58,401 nucleotides of DNA from Roseivirga sp. (GTDB lineage Bacteria; Bacteroidota; Bacteroidia; Cytophagales; Cyclobacteriaceae): NCBI GenBank assembly GCA_021404565.1, contig JAAWWF010000012.1, positions 1 to 58,401 of the forward strand, written 5' to 3'. Under the pieces are notes generated by a model. The model was not told the origin of the DNA, did not search any database, and worked only from the letters and a program-made list of their open reading frames with translations. This document shows positions 1 through 9,366 of the stretch, one piece after another. The stretch's first letter is position 1. Every line of letters starts with the position of its first letter. Position numbers and translations under genes: made by a program.

Positions 1-493
1 TTTTGCCCAAGGTTTCACCCTTTTTATTGGTCGGCAGCGATAAAGTTTGAAAAGGGACAGGTGGTGGCCCTTGTCCAGGTAATGGTTGGGGCCTTACCAA
101 AATCCTAGTAAAGCCCAGGTTTTACCTTCTTGGGCAAAAACATGGTTTTTTTATTTTTCTTTTTGGACATTGTTTAATGATTTTATTTTAAAAAATTGAT
201 ACATAAAAATAAAAATATGCCATAATTATATAGGCATAAATCAAATATTACCCACTAAAATCACAGATGCAAGATATTAACGTTTCCTTTTTCAAACCCA
301 GAGGTCAATAGCCCATATGTTTTAGGTTAATGAACTTCGGATTCTTTCTCTTCATTGATTTCGCCCATTCTGCCAAAACCACTTATCTCTATTGTCGGTC
401 AATCATCGAAACTCTTGGTAGGCCTGTCTAAAATGGAGTCATTCAGGAGTAAGTACGCGTTACTTTTCTGACCTGAAAGTACGCTGTAAGGAC
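1..493. other. Non-coding left edge with nested inverted repeats
   Basis: No credible gene is seen. Positions 1-11 (TTTTGCCCAAG) are perfectly complementary to 129-139 (CTTGGGCAAAA). Two smaller hairpins lie inside: GGACA 55-59 with TGTCC 72-76, and GGTAA 78-82 with TTACC 94-98. A T-rich tract follows from about 146, so the structure could be a terminator for a gene left of the window or a structured RNA or mobile palindromic element. Positions 150-300 are very AT-rich. Just before the next gene, AAGTA-CGCGT-TACTT (451-465) is a small palindrome, and AAGTACGC recurs at 477-484; this may be an operator. Confidence 0.4.
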
Positions 494-1909
494 ATGAGAT
501 TAACGTTAAAAAGAGTCTACCAGGCATCACTTATTTCAGGCTTATTCCTGTCAGGAAGTTTAGTGGTTGTAGGGTTCCTGATCCTCAAAATGATGGGCAT
601 TACGGGAGCCTTGTTGCTATGTGCTCTGCCACTCATCATCGGGGTGATCAGGAATATCATGAAATACCCTAAAGCAGCCGTGTGGCTGGTGTTGATTCTC
701 AGTTTCCTTTCCCCCGGTCTTACACGCTATGTTCCGGGCCCCTGGGGACTCAGCATTGATATCTTACTGGCAGTGTGCTGGTTATCGATTTTGCTTAACA
801 AGCGAATAAAGCTAAAATGGAGGCATGCCAGAAACCCAATCGTATGGGTATCATTGATCTGGATGGCTTATCTGGCTTTTGAAATGGTAAACCCAGCCGG
901 TAATGGCCCCATGGCCTGGTTCTATGCCATGCGCGGTATTGGTTTTTACCAGGCTCTGGCGGTTCCTCTGATATTTCTGCTGTTCAGAAAAGAGGCTGAT
1001 TTTCAGAAGTTCCTTAACCTGCTGATCCTTTTATCATTGGCCGGTACTATCTGGGGCTTAAAGCAACAGGTTTTTGGTGTGGATGCTGCGGAGTATCGCT
1101 GGCTTTATCTGGAAGATCATCATGAAGAGCACATCCTGCATGGTGTCTTGCGGGTATTCTCATTTTACAGCGATGCAGGAGCCTTTGGAGCTTCACAAGC
1201 CATGATGTCGCTGATGTGTGGGATCTTGTTTACAGGTCCTTTCAGCGGTAAAAAGAAACTCTTCTATCTGTCATGTGCACTCATCTTTCTGATTGGTTTT
1301 GCCATTTCCGGTACACGCGGAGCCCTGGCAGTTCCATTGGCTGGTGGCATTGCTTACCTGATTGTGATTCGGAATTTCAATATATTGATAGTCGGTGCCA
1401 GTACCATGATCGTTGTCTTTTGCATTCTGAAATACACCTTTCTGTTCCAGGGGGTTGAACAGGTAAGACGTATGCGTACGGCCCTGGACCCCAATAACAA
1501 ATCACTCTCCGTAAGACTGGACAATCAAAAGACCTTTGGTCGATACCTGGCCAATAAGCCTTTTGGCGGTGGCGTGGGTACCGCTGGGTTTTGGGGTGCC
1601 CGCTTTAATCCGGAATCACTTATGGCCAATACGGCCACAGATAGCTGGTATGTTAAAATCTGGGCTGAGACAGGTGTAGTAGGCCTGAGTCTCCACCTGG
1701 CCATATTGGGCTTTATATTGGGTAAAGGAGGTAAGACTTGCATGCTCCTGCAAGATCCTAAAAGAAAGACATATGCCTGCGCCTTGTTTGCAGCCATTAC
1801 CGGGGTCATATTCGCCAGCTATGGCAATCAGGTCTTTGGTCAAATGCCCACCGGTATCATTATGAACCTTGCTATTCCCTTTCTGTTTCTTATTCCGAGG
1901 TGGAGGTAG
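494..1909 (+). CDS. O-antigen ligase-like polytopic membrane protein
   Basis: This 471-residue protein is strongly hydrophobic throughout, with about ten to twelve predicted membrane segments and no cleavable signal. It has the pattern of the O-antigen ligase/Wzy_C family: a short SGTRGA motif after a membrane helix in the middle, a large periplasmic loop, and a late TDSWYVKIWAETGVVGL-type segment that resembles the family's conserved 'aetGiiGl' element. Such proteins join or polymerise undecaprenyl-linked sugar chains at the periplasmic face of the inner membrane. No other glycan genes are visible in the window, so a polysaccharide cluster may lie to the left. It could equally be a polymerase (Wzy) rather than a ligase; the sequence alone does not separate these. 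Confidence 0.75.
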   Translation: MRLTLKRVYQASLISGLFLSGSLVVVGFLILKMMGITGALLLCALPLIIGVIRNIMKYPKAAVWLVLILSFLSPGLTRYVPGPWGLSIDILLAVCWLSILLNKRIKLKWRHARNPIVWVSLIWMAYLAFEMVNPAGNGPMAWFYAMRGIGFYQALAVPLIFLLFRKEADFQKFLNLLILLSLAGTIWGLKQQVFGVDAAEYRWLYLEDHHEEHILHGVLRVFSFYSDAGAFGASQAMMSLMCGILFTGPFSGKKKLFYLSCALIFLIGFAISGTRGALAVPLAGGIAYLIVIRNFNILIVGASTMIVVFCILKYTFLFQGVEQVRRMRTALDPNNKSLSVRLDNQKTFGRYLANKPFGGGVGTAGFWGARFNPESLMANTATDSWYVKIWAETGVVGLSLHLAILGFILGKGGKTCMLLQDPKRKTYACALFAAITGVIFASYGNQVFGQMPTGIIMNLAIPFLFLIPRWR

Positions 1910-1936
1910 GTTTGGTTATTGGTTATTGGTTAGGGC

Positions 1937-1972
1937 AAAACGAACCAGCCCAGAACTGGTTTTACGTTTTTT
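1937..1972 (+). terminator. Terminator after the O-antigen ligase-like gene
   Basis: AAAACG (1937-1942) plus AACCAG (1943-1948) pair with CTGGTT (1956-1961) and CGTTTT (1965-1970), giving a two-part stem followed by a short T-rich stretch. It lies 28 bases after the stop codon. Confidence 0.55.
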
Positions 1973-2228
1973 ATAATAGTTTCAAGCAACCATAGATAGA
2001 CTGGCGAGAGAAAGTTTGTACCAATACAAAAAATCCGACCATAGCATGAGGTATTCAATTTTGGTCTTCTGACTTCCGGCTTCCACTTCTAACTCACACC
2101 TCACAACATCAACACTTAAATACCTCAACACATCAATACTCCTTCACTTAACCAACCCCTCACATAATTCACGGTTTACCCTGTGGCTATATTTCTTATA
2201 TTTTGCTCACAACCTGAAATAACCAATT
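1973..2228. other. Intergenic low-complexity stretch
   Basis: No gene is seen. From about 2065 to 2165 the top strand is strikingly poor in G, with repeated CTTC, CTCAC and CATCAA words. A near-match to the Bacteroidota -7 box (TATATTTT, 2197-2204) lies 25 bases before the next start, but no good -33 TTG is present. Confidence 0.4.
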
Positions 2229-5200
2229 ATGTCGCGGAAGCAAATTTTATTTTTCCTCATTCCTATGCTCTTTCTTGGCTTCGATATCCAGGCCCAGGAG
2301 CTATTCAATGATAATTTCCAATCTCATAACTTCCGCTTTATAGGGCCAGAGGGTAACAGAGCCATTGCCATTATTGGTGAGCCGGGCAACCCCATGGTCA
2401 ACTATATAGGCGCTGCTTCCGGAGGACTTTGGAAAACCGAAGATGGTGGCATTGCCTGGCGCCCAATTTTCGATAAGCAGGACATTTCTTCTATAGGGTC
2501 TATTAACCTTGCTCCCTCCGACCCCAATAAGGTTTGGGTGGGAACAGGCGAAACCTTTGTGATGCGCCCCGCACATGCCATGGGCAACGGTATTTATTAC
2601 TCACCCGATGCCGGCAAAACCTGGCAGCATAAAGGACTTGAAAAAACCGGCCGTATAGGCAGGGTGATCGTCCATCCAACCAATCCCGACATCGTGTATG
2701 CAGCTGCATTGGGCCACACCTACGGCCCTCAGCAAGATCGTGGCGTATATCGTACCAAAGATGGTGGTGAGAACTGGGAAAGGGTACTCTTTGTAGACGA
2801 AGGTACCGGAGCAGCGGATCTGGCCATGGACCCCAGTGATCCAAACACTCTTTATGCAGGTATGTGGTCAGTACACATCAATTCATGGGGTCTCAACAGT
2901 GGTGGCCCGGGTGGAGGTGTTTACCGTTCTACAGATGGTGGTGATACCTGGGAACCTCTCAAAACCAAGGGGCTGCCCGGTGGAGAAGATCGCATCGTGG
3001 GTAAAACGGCCGTGGCCGTTTCATACAGCAACCCGGATGTTGTTTATGCCCTCTTTGAAATCAACAGTCCTGAGCTATGGAGATCTGAGGACAAAGGGGA
3101 AACCTGGACCCTGCAAAGCCAGGACCATGACTGGAATGAAAGAGCCCCTTACTATACCCGCATAGCCGTGAGCACAGGCAACCCTGATGAAATCTATTCC
3201 CTGAGCGTGCGCTTTGTGCAATCTCTTGATGGTGGTAAAACCCGTAATCGCAGACCACCCCGTGGTGGTGGTGACAACCACGATATGTGGATAGACCCAA
3301 CCAACCCTGACCGTATGATGGTAGCCCACGATGGAGGTGCCAGCATCAGTCTGAATCATGGTAAGTCATTTCAGAGAGTTGTGCTACCCATTGCACAAAT
3401 GTATCATGCCGCTGTAGATGATCAGATTCCCTATAATGTATATGGTAACAGACAGGACGGCTGGTCGTATATGGGCCCCAGCAATAGCCTGCAGGGCTAT
3501 ATTCCGCTCGGTTTGTGGAAAGGCGTAGGCGGTTGTGAAAGCGGTTTTGCTCAGCCCGATCCTAACGACAACAATATCATCTGGTCGGGCTGTTATGATG
3601 GTGGTCTGGAAAGACACGACCTGAGAACCGGCTACTCCCGTGAGGTGCGGGTTTGGCCAGAGGCTGGTTATGGCTGGGCTCCGGCTGATATGAAATATCG
3701 CTGGCACTGGAATTTTCCGCTCAGCTTTTCCCCGCATACCAAGCACCGGGTTTATGTCGGCAGTCAGTTTGTGCACAAATCAGATGATGACGGACAAAGC
3801 TGGCAGGTAATCAGCCCCGACCTCACACTCAATGACAAATCTCACCAGCAAAGCTCTGGTGGCGTGGCCATCGATAACCTCATGACTTTTGATGGAGCCA
3901 CCCTTTTTGCCATTGAAGAGTCTCCACTGGAGGCCGGAGTTATCTGGGTAGGCAGTAATGATGGTCAGGTGCAGCTTACGAAAAACGGAGGTTCTGACTG
4001 GACGAATTTAACAGCGAATATTCCTGATTTGCCGGCCTGGGGTACCCTCAGCAGTATTGAGCCCTCTCGTTATGATGCAGCTACCGCCTATATTTCAGTA
4101 GACCTGCACCAAATGGGCAACTTTGATCCATTTATCTATAAAACCACTGACTACGGCCAGTCCTGGACCAAGATCTCAGAAACCTTTCCTAAAAACGAGT
4201 CGAGTTTTATTCATGTGATCAAAGAAGATCCTAAGCGAAAAGGAATGCTCTATGCTGGCATGGACAAGGGAATCTATATCAGCTATGATGATGGCGCTAG
4301 CTGGGATCGATTAAGAAATAACCTGCCTCCTGCTCCGGTTTACTGGCTGGAAATTCAGGAGCGATTTGATGACCTGGTCGTAGGCACCTATGGTCGTGGC
4401 TACTATATACTGGATGATCTTTCGGCCATCAGAAAAGGTGATGAACTGGGAGATGAATGGGCGCTTTTTCAACCGCGTGATGCCTGGCGTTTCAATAATA
4501 AAGAAAGTATTAAAACAGACGGACCAAGCTTCAATTCCGGTAGAAACCCGGCCTATGGTGCCTCTCTCAACTACTACCTGCCCGAAAAACTGGATGGTAA
4601 GCTTACCGTAGAAATTCAAACCACTGAGGGTGAAGTAATTCGTACGCTGAGGGCACGGAATGCTAAGGGAGTAATGCGGGTTAACTGGAATTTACGCTAT
4701 GAGTCTACCTATCGTCCAAAACTCAGAGTACAGCCTCCGGGCCGTCCATGGGTACAATTGAATGGCGAAGGCTGGCGTCCGTTGGTTACCTGGGATCTGG
4801 ACCTGAATGCCGGTCAGTTGGGACCAAGAGTGGTACCGGGCACCTACCGGGCTGTGCTGACCCTTCGTGATGAAGAGGGTAATATAAAGCGAGCCATAGC
4901 ACGCAATTTTAAAGTATTGCAAGACCCGAAAACCCAGAATTCAATTGCTGATATCCAGGCCCAGGTTGACTTCTCTCTGGAGTTAAGGGATGCCATGAAC
5001 ATTGCCGTCAACAGCATCAATGCCATTGAAACACTGCGCAGTGAGCTGGAAGATATTTTGGCTGAAGAAACTGACAGGCGTACTCAGAAAGAAGCTACAC
5101 GCCTCAAGGCCATAGCTGAAGACATCGCTGGCAAGCTCTATGATATTCACCTGACAGGTGCCCGTGAAGATGCCTTCCGATCACCCATGAAGCTTTATGG

Positions 5201-5414
5201 CCGCCTGAGCGCCCTGGCCAGTGATATCAACGGCAGTGGTATTGATTTCAGACCAACAGATCAGCAGGGCGAGGTACAGCAGGTATTAAACGGACGCCTG
5301 GAACGCGTAACCAAACAGTTTGACGAGTTTATAAGGGAGGATATTCAGCGCTTTAATAAAGCGCTACAGAAGAAAAACAGAAGCCTAACCATTGAGAAAA
5401 CGGGAGACAGATAA
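2229..5414 (+). CDS. Secreted BNR/Asp-box (sortilin/VPS10-like) propeller protein
   Basis: A 1061-residue exported protein. The N-terminus is a typical signal peptide ending in IQAQE (cleavage after about residue 22). Many Asp-box motifs (S/T-x-D-x-G-x-x-W) mark one or two beta-propellers over roughly residues 30-720, for example TKDGGENWERV, STDGGDTWEPL, SEDKGETW, TTDYGQSW and SYDDGASW. A beta-rich domain follows (about 740-900), then a helical charged tail (about 910-1061). This is the architecture of the large Bacteroidota 'VPS10/glycosyl hydrolase BNR' proteins; the true substrate of the family is not established, and sialidase activity should not be assumed. A homologue of the same length lies at 28478-31579. 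The gene stands alone between terminators. Confidence 0.8.
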   Translation: MSRKQILFFLIPMLFLGFDIQAQELFNDNFQSHNFRFIGPEGNRAIAIIGEPGNPMVNYIGAASGGLWKTEDGGIAWRPIFDKQDISSIGSINLAPSDPNKVWVGTGETFVMRPAHAMGNGIYYSPDAGKTWQHKGLEKTGRIGRVIVHPTNPDIVYAAALGHTYGPQQDRGVYRTKDGGENWERVLFVDEGTGAADLAMDPSDPNTLYAGMWSVHINSWGLNSGGPGGGVYRSTDGGDTWEPLKTKGLPGGEDRIVGKTAVAVSYSNPDVVYALFEINSPELWRSEDKGETWTLQSQDHDWNERAPYYTRIAVSTGNPDEIYSLSVRFVQSLDGGKTRNRRPPRGGGDNHDMWIDPTNPDRMMVAHDGGASISLNHGKSFQRVVLPIAQMYHAAVDDQIPYNVYGNRQDGWSYMGPSNSLQGYIPLGLWKGVGGCESGFAQPDPNDNNIIWSGCYDGGLERHDLRTGYSREVRVWPEAGYGWAPADMKYRWHWNFPLSFSPHTKHRVYVGSQFVHKSDDDGQSWQVISPDLTLNDKSHQQSSGGVAIDNLMTFDGATLFAIEESPLEAGVIWVGSNDGQVQLTKNGGSDWTNLTANIPDLPAWGTLSSIEPSRYDAATAYISVDLHQMGNFDPFIYKTTDYGQSWTKISETFPKNESSFIHVIKEDPKRKGMLYAGMDKGIYISYDDGASWDRLRNNLPPAPVYWLEIQERFDDLVVGTYGRGYYILDDLSAIRKGDELGDEWALFQPRDAWRFNNKESIKTDGPSFNSGRNPAYGASLNYYLPEKLDGKLTVEIQTTEGEVIRTLRARNAKGVMRVNWNLRYESTYRPKLRVQPPGRPWVQLNGEGWRPLVTWDLDLNAGQLGPRVVPGTYRAVLTLRDEEGNIKRAIARNFKVLQDPKTQNSIADIQAQVDFSLELRDAMNIAVNSINAIETLRSELEDILAEETDRRTQKEATRLKAIAEDIAGKLYDIHLTGAREDAFRSPMKLYGRLSALASDINGSGIDFRPTDQQGEVQQVLNGRLERVTKQFDEFIREDIQRFNKALQKKNRSLTIEKTGDR

Positions 5415-5476
5415 TCCTTCTTCTTAGATAGTCATCAGTTATCTGGTTGTCCTTACCTGTAATAGGTTAAAACATA

Positions 5477-5516
5477 AAATGCGAGATATTCCTCATAGCT
5501 GGGTTGTCTCGCATTT
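5477..5516. terminator. Bidirectional terminator between convergent genes
   Basis: AAATGCGAGA (5477-5486) and TCTCGCATTT (5507-5516) form a perfect 10-bp stem with a 20-base loop. A T-rich stretch follows on the plus strand, and on the minus strand the exit side reads TTATGTTTTAA. It sits between genes ending at 5414 (+) and 5596 (-). Confidence 0.7.
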
Positions 5517-5595
5517 GCTTTTGATTCTCATTTAAGCAAGAGCCCTCTTGGAACTCCTGCCTTGACGATTAATTGGGTTCATTATTCACTTTGAC

Positions 5596-6729
5596 CTATT
5601 CCCATGGGGGATGATTTGGTTCGTCTCCATTCGTAACCACGATATTTCTACCTGCTATGATGGTCTTTTCTCCTCCCAGTTTCACGGTTGGTTGCCATAG
5701 TCCACGGGCAGCACCAGAAGCCAGCTTAACATTGATGCTGATGGTTTCCTCACTTGACTCTGACCACTCATCAGAAGTGGTCTCAGTATTTGATCCACCA
5801 TATTTTTGTGTGGTTTTTATGGAAGCCTTAGCGATAACAGCACCCGCCTCTCCTTCTTCTTCAAACTCAAAGTCCCAGTGATGCTCCATTGAGGAAGTTT
5901 CTGACTTATTACTTCCATGAGAAAACTTGTATTCATGGTTGTATTCCAGCTCGTCATCAGATTGATTTTCAATATAACCAATGGATTCCCAGACGGCTTT
6001 GGCCGGGTTATCAATTGTATAACCGCCAGGTAAGAACAGCTGTATGCTTTTATTAATCGTCATATAATTAAGCCCCGGGTCAACCGTAAGATCTTTCACC
6101 TTATAGAAACACAGCTTTTCAGTTCCTCCTCCTATATTCACCATTTTCACCACATAGTAGTAACCCTCAAAGCTAAAGTAGCAAAGGGCATAGGCTAGCT
6201 TCTTGTGTATCACAAGCGTACCCACATCTTCAGATGTATTATAGAGACTCGGATACTTGACTGCCATATCTCGCTGTACGACATGGTATTTATCATTATG
6301 GATGAAATAATGCATCCCCTTGTGACGGTCATTGGCAGTATTAATATTCTTATTCTTCAAACTTCCGGTATCCTTACTCAAACTTGTGCAAGAGTGTACT
6401 TGATTTCCGTGAATCACATACTTCACCCCAGAATCACCGAAATAGTGATCTCCATCCTGGTAAGCATCCGGCAGGTCATAGATTTTGCCCTTGTATTTTG
6501 GATCATGGAGGCCTCCTATTTTCATGAACATAGGTCTGTCAAGGTCTGAGCGTACAATGTAGTAGTAATCCTTGGTGGCAAACATATCAAAGCCTTTTGT
6601 AATAAAAGCCCTTTTCTCATTCTTGGTTTCCGGCTCTCCGGCTTCCTTCCAGGCATCATAGTCGAAATGGGGTTGAAAGGTGGGTACTACTTCTTCCTCT
6701 GTATTCTCTGTCGAGTCAGGCATATTCAA
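5596..6729 (-). CDS. Candidate aerolysin-like beta-pore-forming protein
   Basis: No family is recognised with certainty. The 377-residue protein has no signal peptide; it starts with an acidic segment. Residues about 45-250 hold recurring short units with Tyr-rich cores (DYYYIVRSD, VKYVIHGNQ, HYFIHNDKYHVVQRD, GYYYVVKMV), like a propeller- or hemopexin-like receptor-binding repeat. Residues about 265-365 are a Ser/Thr/Glu-rich stretch of alternating polar and hydrophobic residues (ASIKTTQKYGGSNTETTSDE, then SESSEETISINVKL), the usual look of the aerolysin/ETX-MTX2 insertion hairpin, ending in a WQPTVKLGG and IIAGRNIVVTN element. I infer a pore-forming toxin or a defence protein. The gene stands alone, convergent with the BNR gene. 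Confidence 0.5.
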   Translation of the reverse strand: MNMPDSTENTEEEVVPTFQPHFDYDAWKEAGEPETKNEKRAFITKGFDMFATKDYYYIVRSDLDRPMFMKIGGLHDPKYKGKIYDLPDAYQDGDHYFGDSGVKYVIHGNQVHSCTSLSKDTGSLKNKNINTANDRHKGMHYFIHNDKYHVVQRDMAVKYPSLYNTSEDVGTLVIHKKLAYALCYFSFEGYYYVVKMVNIGGGTEKLCFYKVKDLTVDPGLNYMTINKSIQLFLPGGYTIDNPAKAVWESIGYIENQSDDELEYNHEYKFSHGSNKSETSSMEHHWDFEFEEEGEAGAVIAKASIKTTQKYGGSNTETTSDEWSESSEETISINVKLASGAARGLWQPTVKLGGEKTIIAGRNIVVTNGDEPNHPPWE

Positions 6730-7135
6730 AATTTATGTTTGGTTGTCGTATTCAGCATCCCATCCGTGATGCCTCTTTATTTCCAGGTAAAAACGATCTC
6801 TTAGACCAGCTTAAGACCTGATTTCAATGCTTAAGACATTAAAGCTTGGTTATCAATATAGGAATAAAAAATATAAACAGACTCACAATTTAACTTATGA
6901 ACTCGCGTGAAAAGAAATGTCCTGAGCTTATCCGAAATTTGGTTAATAGTGTCTCCTCCAGTCCTTCTCAATCTTAATCAGTCAGAGACGGCTACCTGGC
7001 CCGGGCACTCCTCTTACCATGGTGTAAAGTGTCAGTCTTCACCTGCCTTAAACCGGCCCTTTAGAATTCGTCACATTCTAAGGGGAATTGGTCACATATA
7101 ATTGTACAGAGTCTGAACCCAACCTATCATTGGGT
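6730..7135. other. Divergent promoter region
   Basis: This gap separates the aerolysin-like gene (-) from the LytS-type kinase gene (+). No credible gene is present; a 64-codon open frame at 6907-7101 has no coding character. The main structure is the direct repeat described separately at 7064-7097. Confidence 0.5.
7064..7097 (+). promoter_or_regulatory. Direct repeat with 21-bp period, candidate LytTR site
   Basis: GAATTCGTCACAT (7064-7076) and GAATTGGTCACAT (7085-7097) match at 12 of 13 bases and start exactly 21 bp apart, two helical turns. LytTR-family regulators such as AgrA are known to bind direct repeats with about this period. The site ends 38 bases before the kinase start, which would allow autoregulation. 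This assignment is inference. Confidence 0.4.
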
Positions 7136-8692
7136 ATGAAAAGAATCGTTCAAATAGAAAATATCATCCTGATTCCCGGGCTCATCGCGGTAGTCTTCTT
7201 TGCCTTACCGACCATGATCCCTGAAACAACCTTGCATGAGTATTCTCAGGGGTTTTCCAACAGTGGGCGGCAGTTTCACTCCTTCTGGAATTATAGCTTT
7301 GTTCTTACCTACAAAGCCGCCTTTGTTATAGGTCTGTTTCTATCCTGCAGAAGAGTTTTCAACAAGTATTCTCAATCAAAAGCCAGCTATAAATGGGCCC
7401 TCAGTTCAATCAGCTTAAGTGCATCTGTCCTGACCATGGTGCTGATCTTTCTTACAGTGAACTTTGATCCTGCATTTATCACAGGTAAGCAGTTGCCCGG
7501 AGATTTGGGTATTAGCATTCTCGGCCACATTGAGATTCCGTTACCCTCAGATGGCCCTGTCATCTGGGTAATTGAAAGTATTGGTAGCCTGGTGATGATC
7601 AGCCTGGTAGCTGTATCGCTTTACTTCCTTTGGCGCATTTATAGGATAGAACCATCCTGGCAGCCGGCAAACAAGGTTTTTATAGGCAAGAACCGGCCTG
7701 AGAATTCAAATATCTTCCTTAGCCAGTATTTCACAGTTTCTGTTCTTCAATTCAGCGGCCTTCTTCCTTTTTCAGCCCCTTTGCAGGATGCTATACTGCC
7801 TCTCTTTGTATATCTTCCTATGCTTGCAAATATCTTCTTGTTCTACCCAAGGTTCACCAGAGGGTCCTTCCTCCGCAAAATCTCCCTTAATGTGGTGGTT
7901 CAGTTCTACATGGCCTCTGTGTTTGCGGTTCCTTACTTGTTGTTATTCAATCTTTCAGACCTAAGCTTGTCCATGGCCTTAGCTACAGCGATCCCCAGTC
8001 TGTTTATTACACTTTTAATTGTTAGTCATGTCATCTCAATTCCTTACTTCCTGTTAAGGCGACAAGCCATATCAGCCCATACAAAACTGGTAAAGAAGGT
8101 AGAACGCCAGGACTCAGAGCTCTCACTGCTAAAATCACAGATCAATCCTCATTTCTTATTCAACTCACTCAATACTGTTTATGGTCTGGCCTTACAGGAA
8201 GAGAGCCCGAGAACTGCCGAAGGAGTACAAAAACTGAGCTCTATGATGCGCTTTATGCTACTGGAGAATACAGCCGATAAAATCTCACTGGATAGGGAAA
8301 TAGGTTACATTCACGACTATATAGATTTCCAAAGACTACGCATTGCCAACAATGATAATATCAGTCTTGATATAGACATCAAGGACAATGACTGTCATAA
8401 TCAAATCGCCCCCATGTTATTGATTCCTATGATTGAAAATGCTTTTAAGCATGGCATCAGCATGAAAGAACCTTCATGGATTAAAGTGATGCTCAGTTGT
8501 AATCAGCAGGAAATATCACTTCAAATAGAAAACAGCCTTCATAACAAGTCAACCTCCACATTAGAAGAAAGTGGTATAGGTCTGGAAAATGTAAGAAAGC
8601 GACTTGATATTCTTTACCCTGAAAAGCATATTTTTAAGCTCACTCAAACCCCGGAAACCTTTTCAGCAGATATAAAGGTGACTTTATCATGA
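7136..8692 (+). CDS. LytS-type sensor histidine kinase
   Basis: The start is the ATG at 7136 rather than an upstream TTG, giving 518 residues that open directly into a membrane helix. About eight membrane segments fill residues 1-310. A short coiled stretch leads into a His_kinase domain with the phosphoacceptor motif QINPHFLFNSLN (His about 339) and an N-box with IENAFKHG, followed by a G-box GIGLENVRKRL. This is the LytS/YehU-like family, which senses at the inner membrane and phosphorylates a LytTR response regulator. The stop overlaps the regulator's start by four bases (ATGA), so the two are translationally coupled partners. The stimulus cannot be read from the sequence. Confidence 0.88.
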   Translation: MKRIVQIENIILIPGLIAVVFFALPTMIPETTLHEYSQGFSNSGRQFHSFWNYSFVLTYKAAFVIGLFLSCRRVFNKYSQSKASYKWALSSISLSASVLTMVLIFLTVNFDPAFITGKQLPGDLGISILGHIEIPLPSDGPVIWVIESIGSLVMISLVAVSLYFLWRIYRIEPSWQPANKVFIGKNRPENSNIFLSQYFTVSVLQFSGLLPFSAPLQDAILPLFVYLPMLANIFLFYPRFTRGSFLRKISLNVVVQFYMASVFAVPYLLLFNLSDLSLSMALATAIPSLFITLLIVSHVISIPYFLLRRQAISAHTKLVKKVERQDSELSLLKSQINPHFLFNSLNTVYGLALQEESPRTAEGVQKLSSMMRFMLLENTADKISLDREIGYIHDYIDFQRLRIANNDNISLDIDIKDNDCHNQIAPMLLIPMIENAFKHGISMKEPSWIKVMLSCNQQEISLQIENSLHNKSTSTLEESGIGLENVRKRLDILYPEKHIFKLTQTPETFSADIKVTLS

Positions 8693-9354
8693 TCAAAGCC
8701 ATAGCCATAGACGATGAACCCATTGCACTGAGTATAGTGGAAAAGCATGCCGCGAGAATCCCCTATTTGAGTATTCAGGAGGCCTTTACCAATGCTTTTG
8801 ACGCTCTCGCCTATCTGAAGACCAACAAGGTAGATCTGATATTTCTGGACATTAATATGCCGGACATTACAGGACTCGAGTTTATGAGAAGTCTCGTAAG
8901 CAAGCCCAATGTGATTTTTACCACAGCTTATCCTGAGTATGCTGTTGAAAGCTACGAGCTTGAAGCCATTGATTATTTGCTTAAACCATTTGAATTCGGC
9001 CGCTTTCTCAAAGCGGTGAACAAAGTGGCTGATCAACAGAAGGAAGACAATGACGATTATATCTTCCTGAAATCAGGATATGAATATATGAGAATAGAGA
9101 AGCGGGAATTACGTTATATCAAAGGTGACGGTAACTATGTGGCATTCCATACCGATACAGAAAAGGTGCTGTGCCGTATGAAAATGACAGAGGCTCAGGA
9201 ACTGCTTACTGGTGGTCAGTTTATCAAGGTACACCGCTCCTATATGGTTAATAAGAGCGAAATTACAAAGGTGGAAAAGCACCAGCTTCACATTGAAGAA
9301 GAAGTAATACCCGTTAGCCAGACCTATTATGAGGACTTAATTTCTCAGCTTTAA
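8689..9354 (+). CDS. LytTR-family response regulator
   Basis: A 221-residue two-domain regulator. The receiver domain (about 1-115) has the acidic pair DDE at 8-10, the phosphorylation site Asp54 in IFLDINMPD, a Thr in FTTAYPEYA and the lysine in LLKPF. The LytTR DNA-binding domain follows (about 125-221) with the typical IKGDGNYV and FIKVHRSYMVN motifs. It is the cognate partner of the overlapping upstream kinase. Its target may be the 21-bp-period repeat upstream of that kinase. The gene ends 12 bases before the convergent propeller gene and no terminator separates them, so the transcripts may overlap. Confidence 0.92.
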   Translation: MIKAIAIDDEPIALSIVEKHAARIPYLSIQEAFTNAFDALAYLKTNKVDLIFLDINMPDITGLEFMRSLVSKPNVIFTTAYPEYAVESYELEAIDYLLKPFEFGRFLKAVNKVADQQKEDNDDYIFLKSGYEYMRIEKRELRYIKGDGNYVAFHTDTEKVLCRMKMTEAQELLTGGQFIKVHRSYMVNKSEITKVEKHQLHIEEEVIPVSQTYYEDLISQL

Positions 9355-9366
9355 TACCTTGGTCAT

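Noticed and set aside
1-139. An integron attC site
   Set aside because: The stem pattern lacks the conserved R'/R'' core triplets, and no integrase or gene cassette array is present.
2229-5414. Annotation as a sialidase
   Set aside because: Asp-boxes alone do not define sialidase activity; no catalytic Tyr/Glu/Arg triad was identified.
6907-7101. A 64-codon plus-strand open frame in the divergent promoter
   Set aside because: It overlaps the candidate LytTR repeats and has no signal, domain or coding bias.
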